DNA of 64,000 bases, taken from positions 1-64,000 of the forward strand of contig DATGLP010000008.1 in NCBI GenBank assembly GCA_035294085.1. Direction: 5' to 3'. Positions 60,439 through 64,000 of this stretch are shown one piece after another. Position 1 is the stretch's first letter. Each line of letters starts with the position of its first letter. The translations under genes and the position numbers were made by a program. The stretch comes from Acidimicrobiales bacterium (lineage in GTDB: Bacteria > Actinomycetota > Acidimicrobiia > Acidimicrobiales > Bog-793). The notes beneath the pieces were generated by a model that made no database searches, was not told the DNA's origin, and saw nothing but the letters and a program-made list of their open reading frames with translations.

Positions 60439-61895
60439 ACGGGCGGCTGGATCCTCTCGTCTTCGGCCTGCGCCTGCGGCACCAGCGCCGGCGGGCGGGG
60501 ATGACGCTCGCGCGCCTCGGCGAGGCGGTCGGGCGCCCCGCCTCCTACCTCTCGCAGCTCGAGAACGGGCGACGCGAGCCGCGCCTGTCCACGGTGAACG
60601 ACCTCGCCCGGGCGCTCGGGTGCGCGCCGGGCGACCTCCTCGAGCCCGAGCCGCCGGACCGGCGGGCCGCCCTCGAGCTCGCGCTGGCGCGCCTGCAGGA
60701 GGACCCCCGGTACCGCGCGCTCCGCCTCCCCTACCTGCGGCCGTCGGCGCGCACGGAGGATGCCGTGCTCGAGCACATCGTCGCGCTCTTCGAGCGCGTC
60801 TCGGCCCTCGAACGGTCGCGGTCCTCGGCACCCGCCGGCCAGGGGGCGCGCGCCGCGAACGCGGCGATGCGCGAGGAGATGCGCCGGCGGGACAACTACT
60901 ACCCCGAGATCGAGGCCGTGGCGGCCGAGGCGGTCGCCGCCATCGGCGAGGAGGGCGGCACCATCGTCTCCGAGCGCGCCCTCGCCGCGCTCGCCGCCCA
61001 CTTCGGCTTCTCGATCGCCCGAGCGGCCGACCTGCCGGCGTCGACGCGCTCGGTCACGGACCTGCGCAACCGGGTGATCTACGTGGCGCAGCGCAACGAC
61101 CTCCCGCCGCGCGCTGCCCGCTCGGTCGTCGCGCAGACCCTCGGCCACTTCGCGCTCGGCCACAGCGACCCCGCGGACTTCGCCGAGTACGTGCGCCAGC
61201 GCGTCGAGGCGAACTACTTCGCGGGGGCGCTGCTCGCGCCTGAGCGCCTCGCCGTGCCGCTGCTGGCGCACGCCAGGGCGACCGGCGACATCTCCGTCGA
61301 GGACCTGCGCGACGTCTTCTACATCTCCTACGAGATGGCCGCGCACCGGATGACGAACCTCCTGACGCGGCACTTCGACATCCCCGTCCACTTCCAGCGT
61401 TCGGACCCCGAGGGGGTGCTATGGAAGGCGTACGAGAACGACGGGGTCCCGCTGCCCGCCGACGACGACGGCACGGTCGAGGGCCAGCGCCTGTGCCGCC
61501 ACTGGAGCGCCCGAGCCGCGTTCGACGCGGAGGACGCCTTCAGCCTCCACTACCAGTACACCGAGACGCCGGCGGGCGAGTTCTGGTGCTCGACGAGCAT
61601 CGAGGCCGACGGCTCGACGCGCCACGCGGTCACCTTCGGCGTGCCCGCCGCCTACGCGCGGCACTTCCGCGGCCACGACACGGTGCGGCGGGCCCGATCG
61701 ACCTGCCCGGACCCGTCCTGCTGCCGGGAGCCGAGTGCGGCGTCGGCCGCCCGCTGGGCGGGGCGCGCCTGGGCCTCCGCGCGCGACCGCAGCCACTTCG
61801 TCTCGGGCCTGCCGGCCGACGTCGCCTCGTTCAACCCCTTCCCGGGCGTCGACATGGCCGAGGTCTTCGCCTTCCTGGACCGCCACGCCGACTGA
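60411..61895 (+). CDS. RamB-like XRE-family regulator with ScfR-type C-terminal domain
   Basis: A 494-residue predicted transcription factor. Residues about 14-75 form an XRE helix-turn-helix (GLRLRHQRRRAGMTLARLGE, RPASYLSQLENGRREPRL). The middle region resembles the ImmA/IrrE-like part of RamB/ScfR proteins but reads QTLGHFALGH, without the HExxH of a working protease. The C-terminal part has WSARAAFDAEDAFSLHYQYT, a short Cys cluster (TCPDPSCCRE) and FNPFPGVDMAEVFAFLDRH. RamB represses glyoxylate-shunt genes in corynebacteria and mycobacteria; the divergent aceBA supports the same role. ATG 60411 is AT-rich around its start. Confidence 0.88.
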   Translation: MRKISEISSDGRLDPLVFGLRLRHQRRRAGMTLARLGEAVGRPASYLSQLENGRREPRLSTVNDLARALGCAPGDLLEPEPPDRRAALELALARLQEDPRYRALRLPYLRPSARTEDAVLEHIVALFERVSALERSRSSAPAGQGARAANAAMREEMRRRDNYYPEIEAVAAEAVAAIGEEGGTIVSERALAALAAHFGFSIARAADLPASTRSVTDLRNRVIYVAQRNDLPPRAARSVVAQTLGHFALGHSDPADFAEYVRQRVEANYFAGALLAPERLAVPLLAHARATGDISVEDLRDVFYISYEMAAHRMTNLLTRHFDIPVHFQRSDPEGVLWKAYENDGVPLPADDDGTVEGQRLCRHWSARAAFDAEDAFSLHYQYTETPAGEFWCSTSIEADGSTRHAVTFGVPAAYARHFRGHDTVRRARSTCPDPSCCREPSAASAARWAGRAWASARDRSHFVSGLPADVASFNPFPGVDMAEVFAFLDRHAD

Positions 61896-61921
61896 AGGTG
61901 CGCCGGGCGACCGCCTGCCGC

Positions 61922-61927
61922 TAACCT
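61922..61927 (+). promoter_or_regulatory. -10 box of mdh, leaderless configuration
   Basis: TAACCT ends 6 nt before GTG 61934; no ribosome-binding site lies between. Confidence 0.55.
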
Positions 61928-61933
61928 CCGGCC

Positions 61934-62938
<1,005 letters not shown>

Positions 62939-63322
62939 GCCGTCGCGCGCCGCGTCGGCGCGGCGCCGGCTCGCCGTCGGGCTCGGCGGCGGACCCGGCT
63001 CGGGCGAGGGCTTCCTGACGACGAGGGCGTGGGCGTCGGGCCAGCTCGCCGGGCGACCACCCGGGCGCGTCCCGCGCCGCGCCTCCTCGCGGACGAGGAC
63101 GGGCGAGCGCCGCGTCGGGCGGTTCGGGCGTGCACGGCGTCGCCTCGGGCCGCACGAGGGCGCTGGCCGCGCCCGGGCGCTCGCCGCCCGCCGGCAGGGG
63201 GCATCCTTCCCGCTCGTGGTCGTGCGGCGCTGAGGAGCCCCGACCGTCTCGCCTCGCTCGTGCGTCGCCTCCTCCGGGGCTGGCGCGCCGCGGCCGTCCC
63301 CGCTCCGGGCGCGCTCGCCGCC
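62939..63322. other. mdh-SCP2 convergent intergenic region
   Basis: About 380 bp between convergent genes. A 7-bp stem with a 3-nt loop at 62946-62962, just after the mdh stop, may terminate mdh. Several frames are open, but all translate to Arg/Ala/Pro-rich sequence without start signals, so no gene is called. Confidence 0.45.
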
Positions 63323-63703
63323 CTACCCGAGCTCCGTCGCCTCGGCGAGCTCGCCGAGGGGGCCGGCGAGCGCGGCGAGGCGCTCCTGGGCGGCGAGGAG
63401 GACCGCCGCGTCGCCGCGCACCTTCACGCGCCCGGCGGCGAGCACCTCGGCGAGGGCCCGCCCCGAGGCGATCTGGAGGGCCGTCTCGTAGTCCTCGACG
63501 AGGACGACCTGCGCGTCGGCGACGCCCGGGCGACGCACGCCGGGCGAGGGTCCCCCGAGGACGACGGTGTAGGCGACGTCCCCTGCCGGCGTGCCGGTGA
63601 TGACCTGGCCGATCGCGAGCGGCGGGCCGTCGGTGGCGCCGTCTCCCCCCTGGCTGACGACGTCCGCGAGGGCGCAGAACCACTCGTCGGACAGGAAGCG
63701 CAT
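63323..63703 (-). CDS. SCP2 sterol-transfer-like domain protein
   Basis: A 126-residue single-domain protein beginning MRFLSDEWFCALADVVSQG. The C-terminal half (ALQIASGRALAEVLAAGRVK, VRGDAAVLLAAQERL) matches the SCP2 / sterol carrier lipid-binding fold. The function is unknown; such small proteins may bind lipids or acyl-CoA. ATG 63703 has AGGTGGGG directly before it and follows the sdhB stop by 6 bp, so the two are probably cotranscribed. Confidence 0.75.
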   Translation of the reverse strand: MRFLSDEWFCALADVVSQGGDGATDGPPLAIGQVITGTPAGDVAYTVVLGGPSPGVRRPGVADAQVVLVEDYETALQIASGRALAEVLAAGRVKVRGDAAVLLAAQERLAALAGPLGELAEATELG

Positions 63704-63709
63704 CCCCAC

Positions 63710-64000
63710 CTACGAGCGGCGTCCCCGGCGCGTGCCGGCCACGATGACCTCGTTCGCCCGCGCCGCGGGGGTGTCGGCGAGGGCGACGTGCGCGGGCGTG
63801 GGTGCCGGGCGGCGGCGGATCTTGCGGCCCAGCCACGCGACTGGGTCGTAGCGGACGTCGACCGCCCGCTCCTTCAGGGGGATGATCGCGTTGTCGGTGA
63901 TGTGGATCCCCTCGGGGCACACCTCCGTGCAGCACTTCGTGATGTTGCACAGGCCGATGCCGAAGGCGCGCGAGACGGCGTCTCGGCGGTCCAGCGTGTC
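63710..64000 (-). CDS. sdhB: Succinate dehydrogenase / fumarate reductase iron-sulfur subunit (C-terminal part)
   Basis: The last about 96 residues of a protein that continues beyond the right edge. CNITKCCTEVCPEGIHITDN carries cysteine ligands of the [3Fe-4S] and [4Fe-4S] clusters of the SdhB C-terminal domain, followed by IIPLKERAVDVRYDPVAWLG. After the core it has a basic tail of about 45 residues ending TRRGRRS. SdhB passes electrons from succinate to quinone in the membrane complex. The SCP2-like gene follows on the same strand. Confidence 0.9.
   Translation of the reverse strand, partial: DTLDRRDAVSRAFGIGLCNITKCCTEVCPEGIHITDNAIIPLKERAVDVRYDPVAWLGRKIRRRPAPTPAHVALADTPAARANEVIVAGTRRGRRS

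Overview
This 64 kb window is chromosomal DNA of a very GC-rich bacterium, best read as an actinobacterium (Actinomycetota, quite possibly class Acidimicrobiia). The reasons are the fused str-S10-spc-alpha ribosomal gene order continuing into truA-rplM-rpsI-glmM, heavy use of GTG starts, weak -10 boxes of the form TANNNT, a GuaB3-type IMP dehydrogenase relative, a mycobacterial-type isocitrate lyase, and a RamB-like regulator beside the glyoxylate-shunt genes. The class assignment is inference. No rRNA, tRNA, insertion sequence, prophage or CRISPR array was recognised.

Layout. 1-4090 is an accessory patch: a secreted YVTN beta-propeller protein running off the left edge (minus strand), a CysQ-like 3'(2'),5'-bisphosphate nucleotidase, and a secreted arylsulfotransferase-like protein. 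4218-26473 is the translation superoperon: rpsL, rpsG, fusA, tuf, the S10 and spc clusters, secY, adk, map, infA, rpmJ, rpsM, rpsK, rpsD, rpoA, rplQ, truA, rplM and rpsI. 26481-36007 holds cell-envelope and house-cleaning genes (glmM, glmS, acpS, nnr, alr, type 4 UDG) and the t6A tRNA-modification set (tsaE, tsaB, rimI, tsaD). 36043-38014 is groESL under a CIRCE element. 38080-49243 mixes a CoA-pyrophosphatase-type NUDIX enzyme, guanine nucleotide genes (guaB3, guaA), the helicase pcrA, and three large membrane proteins of DUF2142, YfhO and GT-C type. 49887-64000 is central carbon and one-carbon metabolism: sucCD, purN, purH, folD, metF, icd, the divergent aceBA / ramB-like pair, mdh, an SCP2-like gene and the end of sdhB.

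How the genes work together. The first half makes ribosomes plus the secretion, nucleotide and peptide-processing functions that follow growth rate. The right-hand block supplies succinyl-CoA synthetase, isocitrate dehydrogenase, the glyoxylate bypass, malate dehydrogenase and succinate dehydrogenase, with the regulator that probably switches the bypass placed between the two arms. Four folate enzymes (purN, purH, folD, metF) sit inside this block and join purine synthesis to C1 supply.

The most unusual signals are regulatory. (i) A TANNNT box lies exactly 6-7 nt before the start codon of many non-ribosomal genes, which predicts leaderless mRNAs. (ii) infA, and probably the arylsulfotransferase gene, appear to start at CTG. 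(iii) A hairpin-rich leader of about 210 nt lies between rpsJ and rplC. (iv) A perfect 10-bp inverted repeat sits inside the sucCD promoter. (v) A twin CCRAAATTT motif lies at the aceBA / ramB-like control region. No wholly new multi-gene system could be demonstrated.
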